The notes: generated by a model from the sequence alone, not told the origin. Positions 15,708-26,454 are shown, numbered from the stretch's first letter. The stretch: 64,000 nucleotides of DNA from Hoylesella saccharolytica JCM 17484 (GCF_000614205.1 NZ_BAKN01000011.1:1-64000), one strand, 5' to 3'. Made by a program: numbers and translations.

Positions 15708-17723
15708 TCAGTCAACAGTCCAACCGGTGGTCTGAACCAACTGGCGATTTCGGTTGATATCCAGCTGTGGAATGGGGAAGAACGACATACGCTTGGTATA
15801 AATGCGATGCTGCACTTTCAGACGTTTGTAGAAGTTCAGCTGGTTAGTTTGTTCTGCTGTACTACCTGCATTGTCTACATTAAAACCTATCATATCACCC
15901 CCTTCACCACCTTGATGGTACGAAGGGTAAATCCATCCGTCGCCTTGTGCCATATCCGCTACGTCCCAACGACGAACGTCGAAGTAGTGCTTGCTTTCAA
16001 ATGCCAGTTCAATAAGTCGTTCGCGATAGATTACCTTGCGAACAAACTCTTTTGTGTACGATTCTAATTCTACACGATCATCACCGCGTGCGCCTTTATC
16101 TGTCTGTGAGGGGTTAACTTTATATTCGGGTATACCTGCCCTGCTCCGTATCAAGTTCACATATTCCAAAGCTGTTGTCATGTCTCCCAACTCATTGCAG
16201 GCTTCAGCATAGTTGAGATAAACCTCACCCAAGCGCAATCTGATACTATACGGTATGCTTGAACGCATATTGGGAGCAACGAACAGCTTTCGAGCGATCA
16301 CGCCGAAAATGGGGTGATCGTGGCCATTTTTTGCAGGTCCGGAATTACCGTTCTGTGACATATCGGTATAGTAAGTTTTCGACCCATCAAAGTCCCAACG
16401 GCGATTTTGGAACGTAAATGCTACATAAAATCGGGGTTCGCGGTCGTAAAATTGTTGCATTACCCGATAATTACTTGCCGGTGTAAAATAGGTATATCCA
16501 GAGTATTTGTCTTTATAAGTCGCCGTATTGAGCATCTTTCGGATATTCGCCGTCGTAGGGTTATCCGTATCATACGTAAAGTAAGTAGTGTCTTTCTCGA
16601 TGCTAATACCATTTTTTGTAAAGAACATATCTACCGTTTGCAAAGGTACCGAGAGGGCACCTCCACCTACTTGAGCATCCGTTATGCCGCTGTGTTTAGG
16701 GCACATTTCATAATAAATACGGTTATCGGGCCGTGTACGGAAGAAAATTTGTTCTTCGTTTTCAGGGCTTCCCAAACAAGCATAGAAGCAAGAGTTGTAA
16801 GGATCAGACTGTTTAACGTCTGTTACGCGTTTGCCGGATGCATCCCGATAAACCAAGTGAAACTTGTTGCTATCAATAATTCGTTTAGCCGCATCACGTG
16901 CATCTTCCCACTTTTGCATATCTTCGCTTTGTGGAAATAACAGTGTTCCATCGGTATTCTTTAATCCTTTGTAATAAGGATCGCCATTAAACAGCTTGCT
17001 CGCACGATACAAGTACACTTCTGCCAATATGCCTTCAGCAGCTTCTTGTGTCAGGTTTCCTGCAAATTGGGTATCAAAGGCACCGGAATTCTGAAATTGA
17101 GAAATCAAATTTCCGCTGTTGATAGCAGCTTTTAGTTCGGTTATTACGTAATTAAAACATGAATCTACGGTGTTACGAGGTAGCATCATATCGCCCAACG
17201 GGCTATCAACGGTATAGATGCGGTCGCCTACAATGGGCACGGGACCGTATAGTCTGATGAGGTTAAAGTAGAAATAAGCCCGCAAGGCTTTTGCTTCTGC
17301 TTTTGTCCATGCTTTCTCTTTATCGCTCATCGGGGCGCAACGATCTACGTTTGCCATATACATATTAGCTTTTTGTATAGCCCGATAATAGGCAGTCCAC
17401 AGTTGGCGAACATATCCTGTAGAAGTATAAAGGGTACCTAAGATGATGTTATTGGATTCGCATTGTGTCCAAGGTAGATACCCTTCGTTGCAAGCTGCCG
17501 TCCAAACCCCTTGTGTTGAATTGTCCGGAAGTCTGTCCATGTTCGTGTCATCGGGAATATAGCTGTACACATCCGTTAGCCATTGTAAAGATAATCCGCG
17601 ATTGGTAAATACTTTGTCCAAATCAAGTACATCATTAGGTACCGAGTCAAAGTAGTCTGAACATGAACTTAACATAAGGGTTGTCAACGCCAAAAGTCCT
17701 ATTTTAAAAATGTTCCTTTTCAT
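15708..17723 (-). CDS. SusD/RagB-family nutrient-binding outer-membrane lipoprotein
   Basis: From the ATG at 17723 the product has 671 residues and a lipoprotein signal (MKRNIFKIGLLALTTLMLSS then Cys); an upstream in-frame ATG at 17765 would bury this signal. SusD hallmarks are the TPR-like helical body (KANMYMANVDRCAPMSDKEK, AKALRAYFYFNLIRLYGPVP, EVYLYRASKLF) and the C-terminal block RLRLGEVYLNYAEACNELG with YRERLIELAFESKHYFDVRRW. It would form the lid on the SusC channel encoded just upstream (22 bp gap) and bind a glycan or peptide. No enzyme gene nearby reveals the substrate. Confidence 0.95.
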   Translation of the reverse strand: MKRNIFKIGLLALTTLMLSSCSDYFDSVPNDVLDLDKVFTNRGLSLQWLTDVYSYIPDDTNMDRLPDNSTQGVWTAACNEGYLPWTQCESNNIILGTLYTSTGYVRQLWTAYYRAIQKANMYMANVDRCAPMSDKEKAWTKAEAKALRAYFYFNLIRLYGPVPIVGDRIYTVDSPLGDMMLPRNTVDSCFNYVITELKAAINSGNLISQFQNSGAFDTQFAGNLTQEAAEGILAEVYLYRASKLFNGDPYYKGLKNTDGTLLFPQSEDMQKWEDARDAAKRIIDSNKFHLVYRDASGKRVTDVKQSDPYNSCFYACLGSPENEEQIFFRTRPDNRIYYEMCPKHSGITDAQVGGGALSVPLQTVDMFFTKNGISIEKDTTYFTYDTDNPTTANIRKMLNTATYKDKYSGYTYFTPASNYRVMQQFYDREPRFYVAFTFQNRRWDFDGSKTYYTDMSQNGNSGPAKNGHDHPIFGVIARKLFVAPNMRSSIPYSIRLRLGEVYLNYAEACNELGDMTTALEYVNLIRSRAGIPEYKVNPSQTDKGARGDDRVELESYTKEFVRKVIYRERLIELAFESKHYFDVRRWDVADMAQGDGWIYPSYHQGGEGGDMIGFNVDNAGSTAEQTNQLNFYKRLKVQHRIYTKRMSFFPIPQLDINRNRQLVQTTGWTVD

Positions 17724-17745
17724 ATTTTGTATGATTTCTTTGTCA

Positions 17746-20700
17746 TTAAATATTGAAGTTAACACCGAGAGAGATGGTTCTATTATTCGGGTAAGAGATA
17801 CCGTTGTTGGTGTTAAGTTCAGGATCCCAGAGTTTAAATTTACTAAACGTCAACACGTTTTCGCCCATCAGATAGAAGCGGCCTCCTTTTACCAAACCAC
17901 GTCCCCATGATTTCGGGAAATAGTAAGAAATGGTAAACTGTTTCAAGCGCATAAAGCTGACATCCTTTTGCCACCAAGTGCTGGGTTGAAAGTTGTTGGT
18001 ATTGTTTTTTTCACCCCAAGCCAGACGAGGATAAAACACATCGGTTTTTTCGGGATTGCTTGCGCTCCAGCGGTCGGTAATGTTTGAATAAAGCGTTCCG
18101 CCACCGCTCGAACTGACAAATGGGCGGATTCCCGTTCCTTGCAGCATGCGGTCGGCATCGTAAACACCTTGGAAAAGAATACCCACACCGATGTTTTTAT
18201 AGCGAATATCCGCACCGAAACCATAATAAATACGGGGTACATCACCACGTCCAATGTAGGTCATATCGTTTTCATCAATGTGCTTGTCTCCATTCAGGTC
18301 TTTGTACATAATGTCACCCGGCTTTACCAGTTCGCCCGGCCGGGTCTCGCCAAATTGAGTAATGCCGCGATCCGTGATCTGTTGAGTACTGGTATATAGA
18401 CCTTCTGCTATATATCCCCAACGTCCCAGCACATTGTGTCCGCGCCGTTCCAACCAGGGATAAGCCGGTTCAGCTTCCGCATTTTCAATCACTTTATCCG
18501 TATTCTGGGTAATGTTACCCCGTATGGATATAAAGAGGTCTTTGCCAAATTGGTGACTGTAGTCAAAAGAGGCTTCATAACCTTTGTTCTCAACAATACC
18601 TACATTGGCAGAAGCGGTTGCTGCAAAACCTGCCATAAGCGGTAAGTTGTTTCGATCTACAAAATTTTGTACGGCGTTCTTTGAACAAGTCGATGACAAA
18701 GGTCAGATCATCCTTTAGGAAGTTGATTTCTATACCTAAGTCTTGTTTACGTATTTTAGACCATTGTGCTTGGAAACCATACTTGTTATAACCGATACCA
18801 TTCCAGCCCCAATAGGTAAGATAATGGCTTTTGTCTGTTATTTCCGTAAAATAACCAAAGCGTCCGTTCTGGCTGTCGTTACCAACCGTACCGTCCGAGT
18901 ACCGTAATTTCAAGAATGAAACGACCTTTGAGAGGGGCTTCCACCATTTTTCGTTAGAAGGAACCCAGCCCAATGCCCAGGCCGGGAATAGACCGAAGCG
19001 GCGTTCAGGTGCAAAATTCTCCGATCCCGTATAGCCTAAATTCAGCTCTACGAAGTAACGGTTATCGTAATCGTAGGTGGCACGGCCCGATAAACTTTGT
19101 TGTTTGTGGGGTAAAGATTGTAACAAGGAAGCCCCATTATTGGCATCGCGATGATCGCGCATATTGAATAAAACAAGCCCACTTACATTGTGTAGTCTCG
19201 CAAAGGTATGCTTATAGTCGAGTGCTGTTTCAAAATAGAAAGTGCGATATACCCATTGGTTGGAGCTGAAACGCATGGTTTTGCTGCCTTTTACTTCTTC
19301 TTGCAACTTAATGTTTCCATAGCCATCATACAAGTCTGCATCATCAACCCATGTGTCGCCTGTTGAAGGATCTTTCGAACCACTCGGTTTCCATGTGCTA
19401 TTATCAATGGCATAATGCAATTCTTGTCTTGCTCGCACATCAAAAGCCACTAATGCTCTGGCTGTAAGCCCTTTACTCCATTTCCAGAACCCGAGATCTT
19501 GGGTCAGTTTTAAGTTTGAATTGACTTGCGTATTGTATTGCGTTTGATAGCCACGGCGGGTTAATGTTACCCAAGGATTATCAAATTCGCGCTGTACAGA
19601 AGAGTAACCCGGGTTTGCGCCATTGGGGTATTGTACAGGAAAAAGTACGGGATTCGTATTCATCGCCTTGTCGTAGATAGACCAAAGGGATTCATTCGGA
19701 TAGTTTCCGTTTCCGAAATAACCGCTTACACCCACATCGATATTAGTGGTTTTGGTGGCTTTCAGGTTGACGTTTGTTAAGAAATTATAGCGGTTATAGG
19801 TAATCTCTGTGCTGTATTCCTGGGTCGGATCGGTTCTTGTCATACCTTTTTCCTGATAGTAAGACAGCGAAACATAGTAGCTGGCGTTGGGTGCTCCACC
19901 TCGGATATTGGTATTGATGCGACGGTTCCATCCGGATTTATGGTACAGCTCTTTCATCCAGTCTACATTCGGATAGAGATACCTGTTTACCGACCGATCT
20001 GCTTCCAGCGCTTTTCGTTGCTCAGCAGTCAGTTCGGGTGTGGGTAATCCGTTGGCTACTTTGGTGTTCGTGATATATTGTTGAGAATAATAAGGTTTTC
20101 CGAATGTATTGTTGTAAGCCTCGTTAACAGCATTCATATATTCGATACCGTCTACCAAACTTGGTATTTTTGTCAGTTGTGTGATGCCCTGATATACATC
20201 TACCGAGAAGCGTGGTTTGCTTACCACGCCCGGCTTGGTGGTGATAATGATAACGCCGTTACCGCCTCGTACACCGTATACAGCTGTAGAAGCCGCATCT
20301 TTCAATACAGTTACCGACTGGATATCTTCAGGGTCGAGGTTGTTAAAGCTACGCTCGATACCATCGACAAGAATTAACGGACCCTCGTTGCGATTGGTGA
20401 GTGTGGAGATACCACGTATCCAAATATCCGAATCGTCTTGTCCGGGAACACCTGTACGTTGTACGGCAACCACACCTGAAACACGACCGGCGAGGATAGA
20501 ACTCATGTTGGCAACCGGTGCTTTCACCAAATCCATCTTCAAAGAAGATTGTGCACCCAGTACAGACACTTTCTTCGCAGTGGTGTAACCCACAACGGTT
20601 ATTTCGTTTAGTTTATTTACTTTGTCTTTCAAAACAAAGTCAATCAATGTTCCCGTCACCTTTCTTTCTTCCGGTTCAAAGCTATATACTCTGCAACGAG

Positions 20701-20928
20701 CACGGGTTTATCGGATGTACAAGTAATATTATACGTTCCATTGACATCGGTCACGGTAACATTGTTTGTGCCTTTTTCTTTCACAGATACACCGATCAGC
20801 GGTTCACCGTTGACATCCTGAACACGACCGGTTACCTTAATTGACGCAGCAAAAGCAGGAATGGAGAGCACGAGTATTGCTATGAGCAAAAAACCTCTCC
20901 ATATTTTTTCTGTATTAGTTTTAAACAT
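17746..20928 (-). pseudogene. SusC/RagA-family TonB-dependent transporter, frameshifted as read
   Basis: Three open segments form one protein of about 1061 residues: 20928-20656 (signal peptide and carboxypeptidase-like domain, KVTGRVQDVNGEPLIGVSVK), 20659-18590 (plug and most of the barrel: ITVVGYTTAKKV, VLKDAASTAVYGVRGGNGVI) and 18699-17746 (last strands, ending RTISLGVNFNI). The first break at about 20681 is repaired by one G, restoring AEYIGFEPEERKVTG. The second, within 18658-18671, needs two bases and restores RRTKILVDRNNLP. Both lie in short homopolymers, like the other breaks in the window. It imports ligands with the SusD partner 22 bp downstream. Its own promoter is not evident; it may be read from the GLUG gene upstream despite the hairpin between them. 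Confidence 0.9.
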
Positions 20929-20999
20929 ATAGTAAAAGGATATTAGTATCAAGACAAGAACACGGCTTGTTTGTTGTCCGTGTTTTTTATTTTGTCAAA

Positions 21000-21042
21000 G
21001 AGAAAAGGGTGACCGAGCTTTTAAACCCGGTCACCTTTTATC
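21000..21042 (-). terminator. Terminator after the GLUG protein gene
   Basis: GGTGACCG (21008-21015) pairs with CGGTCACC (21028-21035), extended by A/T pairs, and TTTTCTCTTT follows on the minus strand. It separates the GLUG gene from the SusC gene 121 bp downstream; it may be partial if the genes are cotranscribed. Confidence 0.75.
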
Positions 21043-21049
21043 TATAAAT

Positions 21050-24000
21050 TTATTGATTAACAACCTTATAAGACTTCGTCGTGCCGTTATTTACAATCGT
21101 TATGATGTAAATTCCACGACCCGGAAGTGTTGTTGTTGCAGTAACATCACTTGTCGTTAATGCGATAACGCGCTGACCTGCTACATTCGTTACATTTACC
21201 TTACCAGTGCCTTTGAGGCCTGTTATGGTAAGTACATTACCAGAAACATGGATACCATAAGTGGCGTTGGTGATATTCTTGGTAATATCTTTGATACCTG
21301 TAGAGATGGCGCCAAATTGTTTCAATACCGGATAAGGATATTCTGCATTGGCCGGATCGATTTTCCAAACGTTTGCAAAGTCCCAACCTAAGCCAGTATA
21401 TGCATTTTGTACTTTCAGAAGAGAAGCAGTCATCTGTGTAGCATCTTCCACATTTCCGCCATCAACCGTCTTGTTCTTTACAGGCCATGCCTGTGCATTG
21501 TCACCATCAACCGTCATCACTGCATTGCTGTTGGCAATGTTGTTGGTGAAGTTAACAATGGCAAGCGGATCGTTGCCAGCACCGTTACCGCCGATAAAGG
21601 CATTGATAGCGTGAGGAGAACCGCTTCCTACAGAAGTCAGATTACCCAGCGATACACACTTGTCTATAGTAACTGTGGTGTTCTTTACGTCGATAAGTCC
21701 GATGAATCCACCAACCCATCCACGTGTGGTAGCTGATGCAGAACCGTTGAAGTAGCTATTGGCTACCGACAAGTTACCTGTTGTGCAACCGAAGAAACCG
21801 CCCACTTGGCTATAACCTGTAACCTTTACATCTACATAAGTATTAGTTATGGTTACCCCGTTACCATCACCGGCGAGTGCACCTACGTGGTCGTTACCGG
21901 TTAATGTACCTGATATAGCCACCTGATCAATGGTTCCGCCATTGATGGTTCCTGCAAGAATACCTACATGATCTTGGCCACCAGCGGAAACCGTTGCATT
22001 GTCAATAGCCAGATTTTTAATGGTAGCGCTGTTCGTAATGCTGAAGATACCGATGTCTTTTCCTTCTGTTGCAGTGAGCTTCAGGTTAGAAATTTTATGA
22101 CCGTTACCGTCTAATGTACCGGTAAACTCTGCGGTATTGCTGCCGAAGGTAGTAAACTCAGTATTGCTCATGTCAATGTCTGCGGTGAGTTTATAGTTAC
22201 CGGCCAAATTCTTTTTAATCTTCATAAAGTCTTCGGGAGTAGCGATTTCTGTTACATCATCGCTCTTTCCGATAAACACATCGAAAGTGTTTTTCGCATC
22301 CATTGTAAACAAAGCAGCGAGTTCGGTAGCAGGTGTTACCTGAACTGTAACTGTACCCGAGCCTTTGTAATTACCATCAGAGTCACCTGCATAGAGCGCA
22401 TTCTCGCTCTCTTCATAGAATGCAAGGTTGCTGCCTTGTGTCAATGTGAACTTTAATTTTTGTCCCCAAGAGCCGTGAATGGTCTTCAAACTGATCGCTT
22501 CAATACCGTCTTTAAACAGAATAGATTTGTTTTCGGGCATATCGAATACCACAGAGGGTAGGGGAGCTTTCATCCATTTCAATACCGGATACATCTTTCC
22601 TTCAGTATTTTCAAAGAACTTCCATGTATTGTCAAAGTCGTATCCCAGACCCGTAAAGAAAGCTTTGCCTTTGGCATTGGCATCTGCTACGTTTGCAGCA
22701 TTGTCGGTCGTAGCATCGGTTTGATTTTCAAGCACACCTGCATTTTTCGAGTTAGAGCCTATATATACCGATTCGATGGCATAGTTGTTTTGCATGTTTG
22801 TAGCCCGACCAGCAGTAAATACCACGCGGCGTACATTTCTTCCGTAAAGGTGAGAAGCCGCAATCAAGTTGTTTTTGATGGTTGTTGTGGCAACTGTTTC
22901 TTTGCCTTCAGCATCTTTTGCAGCGATGTCAATCAAGCTGATGACGCCGCCAACGTTACCACCGCCTTTACAATCTACAATTCCAGAGAAGATACAGTTT
23001 TCAACCGTTCCACCGCGAGAAACACCTACGATACCGCCTGCTTGATAGTAGGTAGATACTACGTGAGCATCGGAAATACAGTTCGAAACGGTTCCGCCCA
23101 CAAGGTTAGGATCGTCTTCAGACTGTCCTTCGAGGTTTCTTATCAAACCAACGATAGCTCCGGTGTGGTCTCCACCCTGAATATATGAATTAGCTACGTA
23201 GCAATTTTTTACGGTAGAGGCCTGCAATTGACCTACAATGGCACCTACATCTTGGTATCCACCCGAAATATTTGCATTTTCAAAGCCGAGGTTTTGAATG
23301 GTTGCGCCTTTGGCAACTTCAAAGAAACCGATGCAATTTCCTGTCTTGGTAATTTTCATATTCTTGATAACATGACCTTGTCCGTCAAGCGAACCGGTGA
23401 ATGTTCCTAACGGAACCCACACTTCTGCGCCAAGATCAATGTCGTTCATCAGTGTATAATTACCATTCAAATTATTAGCTATATTTTTCAAATCCTCAAC
23501 GGTAGCGAGGTTGTAGTTCATGTCTTCTACCGTGATATTTTGTGTCAGCGTTGTACCGGTTGAGAAAGCGTCTGCGTCTGTCGTATAAGTGATAACGGCA
23601 CTACCCAGTCCGACGAACTTCAAAGTGGTGCCCTCTACTGTTACTGCAGATGGATTACTACTCTCTATTTTAACTGTTCTACCCAATGGAGAGATTGCTC
23701 CGGTTTCAAACGACAGGCCTTTTACGCACTTCTTCGGCAATGTTCTTACACTAATACCATCACCATCGATGGGGTAGGTCATACCTGCCAGCAAGGGATA
23801 GCTACCATCGGTCAATGTCCATGTTGCTGCGTCAAAGCCGATACCCGTATAAGTGGCTGCCTTTTTGAGGTCTTCAACACTGGTGATAGTACCCTGCAAG
23901 TCGCCTGCAAGCGTATTGATGTCTGTTACTGCACCGGCAGTATAAACAGTTGTTGCGGCTGAAGAAAGGTTATTCTCGCCGATAAACGAACCACCGTTGG

Positions 24001-24739
24001 CCCATCCTGCAATGCTGTGGGTACGATCCTTGGCACCCGACAACATAACCGGTGCACCGACACTTCCCTTTACAGAGGCTGTACCACCATCTATAATGCT
24101 GACAATTCCACCAGCTCCGTTGTAACGTGCAGTGGCAGAACCCAAGAATAGTACATGGGTAAACACACCTGCATTGGTCCATCCGGCGATACCACCACCT
24201 TGGTGTGTGGTACTGAAAGCGCCAGCAGTAGAAAAACAATCGCTAATGGTAGTGAGCTCGCCGTTGCCACTATCGCCTCTAGCATCACCGACAATACCAC
24301 CGATATGGTCGTAACCGGTCAGAACACCGGAGGTAAAAACCTTCGATATTTCAGAAGAAATAGCTTGTCCGGCAAGGATACCTGCCTGCTTGTTACCTGC
24401 GATACGGGCACCCGTAAAGCGTACATTGCTTACTGTAGCATTTTTAATGAATCCGAAGAAACCTACATCATCGGCACCCGACTGAATAGTCAGTCCTTTG
24501 ATAAAATGTCCTCCACCGTCAAAACTACCCGTAAATGGGTTGGTAGATGTTCCGATAGGAATCCATTCGCCACTAAGGGTAATGTCGTTTGCAAGTACAT
24601 AATTACCCGCCAAATCATTGGCTATTGCCTTTAATCCAGCCTCGTCTGTAATCTGTGTCTGTGCATAGACGCCCATCGAAGCCATCAAAGCAATGGTCAG
24701 AACCAATGACTTTTTCAGTTGAAGTAATGGTTTAAACAT
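21050..24739 (-). CDS. Large GLUG-repeat secreted protein with T9SS type A sorting domain
   Basis: A 1229-residue protein with a signal peptide (cut near GVYAQ, residue 26). Three similar blocks begin at about residues 43, 421 and 843 with L-x-GNY-x-L-x-x-DI-(D/T)L/M and FTGS/TLDG-x-GH-x-I-x-x-L/M. Each is followed by GLUG motifs (AGILAGQAISS, GGIVGVSRGGTVENC, VGGFFGCTTGNLSVANSYF), which form beta-solenoid rungs seen in adhesins and IgA-protease-like proteins. Residues 1166-1229 form a type A T9SS tail (VNVTNVAGQRVIAL, LPGRGIYIITIVNNGTTKSY). It should be exported by T9SS and held on or released from the surface. It is upstream of a SusC/SusD pair in the same direction. Target unknown. Confidence 0.9.
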   Translation of the reverse strand: MFKPLLQLKKSLVLTIALMASMGVYAQTQITDEAGLKAIANDLAGNYVLANDITLSGEWIPIGTSTNPFTGSFDGGGHFIKGLTIQSGADDVGFFGFIKNATVSNVRFTGARIAGNKQAGILAGQAISSEISKVFTSGVLTGYDHIGGIVGDARGDSGNGELTTISDCFSTAGAFSTTHQGGGIAGWTNAGVFTHVLFLGSATARYNGAGGIVSIIDGGTASVKGSVGAPVMLSGAKDRTHSIAGWANGGSFIGENNLSSAATTVYTAGAVTDINTLAGDLQGTITSVEDLKKAATYTGIGFDAATWTLTDGSYPLLAGMTYPIDGDGISVRTLPKKCVKGLSFETGAISPLGRTVKIESSNPSAVTVEGTTLKFVGLGSAVITYTTDADAFSTGTTLTQNITVEDMNYNLATVEDLKNIANNLNGNYTLMNDIDLGAEVWVPLGTFTGSLDGQGHVIKNMKITKTGNCIGFFEVAKGATIQNLGFENANISGGYQDVGAIVGQLQASTVKNCYVANSYIQGGDHTGAIVGLIRNLEGQSEDDPNLVGGTVSNCISDAHVVSTYYQAGGIVGVSRGGTVENCIFSGIVDCKGGGNVGGVISLIDIAAKDAEGKETVATTTIKNNLIAASHLYGRNVRRVVFTAGRATNMQNNYAIESVYIGSNSKNAGVLENQTDATTDNAANVADANAKGKAFFTGLGYDFDNTWKFFENTEGKMYPVLKWMKAPLPSVVFDMPENKSILFKDGIEAISLKTIHGSWGQKLKFTLTQGSNLAFYEESENALYAGDSDGNYKGSGTVTVQVTPATELAALFTMDAKNTFDVFIGKSDDVTEIATPEDFMKIKKNLAGNYKLTADIDMSNTEFTTFGSNTAEFTGTLDGNGHKISNLKLTATEGKDIGIFSITNSATIKNLAIDNATVSAGGQDHVGILAGTINGGTIDQVAISGTLTGNDHVGALAGDGNGVTITNTYVDVKVTGYSQVGGFFGCTTGNLSVANSYFNGSASATTRGWVGGFIGLIDVKNTTVTIDKCVSLGNLTSVGSGSPHAINAFIGGNGAGNDPLAIVNFTNNIANSNAVMTVDGDNAQAWPVKNKTVDGGNVEDATQMTASLLKVQNAYTGLGWDFANVWKIDPANAEYPYPVLKQFGAISTGIKDITKNITNATYGIHVSGNVLTITGLKGTGKVNVTNVAGQRVIALTTSDVTATTTLPGRGIYIITIVNNGTTKSYKVVNQ

Positions 24740-25082
24740 AATTGATTGATTAATTGGTTAATAAATAATATTGATATTGGATTTGATTCTTTTTATTTTA
24801 GATTGCTACCTAAACCGTTTCAGCCGATGAAACCTTAATTGTTAGTACAAATAACGGTGGATTGATCGTTTATCCGATGGGATGTGCCGGTTTGATAGGA
24901 ACTGGTAGATGATTTAATTTTTTTTGTTTGTATTTTGGTATTTAACAACGATAGACGCTACCTTGTTGACTGTTTTTCAGCTGAATGAAAATAGCCGTCA
25001 GGGTAGTATTTTCAGTGTTAAGGTTTTGTAAGTCCTACGAAAGCCAACTCGTAAAAGTAGCCCACATATTGTTTACTGTGTG

Positions 25083-25090
25083 CAAATATA
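25083..25090 (-). promoter_or_regulatory. Probable -7 element for the GLUG gene
   Basis: The minus strand reads TATATTTG. No good -33 TTTG is found at 19-20 bp. It would give a leader of about 335 nt, long enough to hold regulation. Confidence 0.4.
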
Positions 25091-25444
25091 AACTATATTT
25101 TTAAAATACATACTCAAAATGCGTATTTTTTTCGATAAGAAGAAAAGAAATGGAGGTAGAGATTAGGTGGCAGAGGATTAAACAAAAGCTAAGAATCGGG
25201 AAAATATTGATTTTAAACAATTATGGGGAGAATACTTTCAAATTGATAATTCTTTAATTGTTAAAAACGATGATTTTACGAAAAATAAAGCCACTTGAAT
25301 CGAACGACCGGTTGTTGGCTCCTTAATTTGCGAAATTTGAGCTAATTGATATATTATTGAAAGTCAAATAATTATAGATTTTGTATTGATTTTTGTAATA
25401 GAGAAATAGGCTTAAGAACCTCTAAAATGTCGTTTTTTAGATAG

Positions 25445-25527
25445 CAAAAGCATAGGTTTTGTATCCTAAAATCTATGCTTTTACCATCCCAAAGCTATGC
25501 TTTTGGATGCTGAAAGGATAGCTTTGG
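25445..25527. repeat. Array of four 17-bp quasi-palindromes, 22-bp period (family R2, site A)
   Basis: Units start at 25445, 25467, 25489 and 25511: CAAAAGCATAGGTTTTG, TAAAATCTATGCTTTTA, CCAAAGCTATGCTTTTG and TGAAAGGATAGCTTTGG. They are separated by 5-bp spacers (TATCC, CCATC, GATGC). In each unit the outer bases pair (C..G or T..A) around a GCATAGG-like or CCTATGC-like core. Units 1/2 and 3/4 are opposite in orientation, so adjacent units can form hairpins. The same design recurs at 52656-52760. Confidence 0.9.
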
Positions 25528-25701
25528 GCTTTTCAACTCTATTTTTTGAGGTGATAAAAGAATTTTCAGGACCTATTTGAAATGTTAAAATCAAGAAGGT
25601 GATGAAAAATGAATTGTAAGGAAAAGGAAGGAATTTGTAATAATTTGTCAATTCGTGTTGCGACTTAAAACGTTAATCTTATACGTCAGTTCGGTATAAG
25701 T

Positions 25702-25845
25702 AATCCCCTTTCTATTTCTTCTTTCAAGGGGAGAGGTGTGCTGCATAGCCACTCGAAAGCTTATATCAAGAGAGAACTCAATAGTTATAAAGGAGAAACT
25801 CAACACATTCCTCCCCTTGAAAGGAGAAATAGAGAGGGGATAATT
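25702..25845. mobile_element. MITE-like inverted-repeat element
   Basis: The left arm at 25702-25740 and the right arm at 25804-25845 are imperfect inverted repeats of about 40 bp, each with a CCCCTT..CTATTTCT..CTTTCAAGGGGAG pattern. A 63-bp unrelated centre lies between. No gene is inside. Size and form suit a miniature transposable element or a large mRNA hairpin. No clear target duplication was found. Confidence 0.5.
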
Positions 25846-25913
25846 ATATTGAATTCAGATTCTTAAAGGTATCTGAAAGCCCCGTGTAGGCTGTGTGAGT
25901 GGTGTGCGAATGC

Positions 25914-26393
25914 TTATCGCATATTTGCATCTACAAAAGATAGGGGCAGTAAATCTTTTACGGTGTTGATTTGATAGACACCGTTTTTGCCGTAAAGCAA
26001 AATGCGGATGGGCGATTGGTAACGGTCTTCTATCTCAAGAATAACTTGTCTGCAAGCTCCGCAAGGCGTAATAGGCTCTTCTAAAAAACCGTTTGTGTTG
26101 CGTGCAGCAATGGCTAATGTGGTGATTGGTTGTTGAGGATATTGCGACTGAGCGGCAAAGATAGCCGAACGTTCGGCGCACAACCCGGAGGGGAAAGCTG
26201 CATTTTCTTGATTAGCTCCGATAACAATGGTATCGTCTTTTAAACGTAAAGCCGCCCCCACATAAAAGTTAGAATAGTTGGCATAGGCGTTATATGTAGC
26301 CTCCATTGCTTTGTTGACGAGTACGCGATCGGTTTCGGGCAACTCTTCAAAGGCATAATGTTGTATTTGGATATGAATGTCTATTTTTTTCAT
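25914..26393 (-). CDS. cdd: Cytidine deaminase
   Basis: A 159-residue zinc enzyme that deaminates cytidine and deoxycytidine in pyrimidine salvage. The zinc and catalytic residues appear as LCAERSAIFAA (C-A-E) and TPCGACRQVILE (PCxxC). The N-terminal ANYSNFYVGAALRLKDD corresponds to the substrate-binding FPVGAA-type segment. Length is in the range of tetrameric bacterial enzymes. It follows a beta-helix lipoprotein gene after 61 bp on the same strand, which may be chance. Confidence 0.95.
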   Translation of the reverse strand: MKKIDIHIQIQHYAFEELPETDRVLVNKAMEATYNAYANYSNFYVGAALRLKDDTIVIGANQENAAFPSGLCAERSAIFAAQSQYPQQPITTLAIAARNTNGFLEEPITPCGACRQVILEIEDRYQSPIRILLYGKNGVYQINTVKDLLPLSFVDANMR

Positions 26394-26454
26394 TTCTTGG
26401 GTTTTATCTGTTATATATATAAGGTGTAAGTTTTATCTGCGTATTTTTTGAAAG

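Larger units (their letters stand above)
24740..25913. other. Long intergenic region with ordered repeats
   Basis: 1174 bp without a gene. It holds a TATATTTG -7 box for the GLUG gene, four 17-bp palindromic units at 22-bp spacing (25445-25527) and a 144-bp inverted-repeat element (25702-25845). The rest is A/T-rich; I see no protein or RNA gene. Confidence 0.7.

Noticed and set aside
20959..20984. Hairpin AACACGG/CCGTGTT between the GLUG and SusC genes
   Set aside because: Its T run lies on the plus strand where no gene needs ending; on the minus strand it lacks a T tract, so I do not call it a terminator.
24155..24634. 159-codon and other plus-strand frames opposite the GLUG gene
   Set aside because: Antisense shadows of a repetitive gene with strong codon structure on the minus strand.
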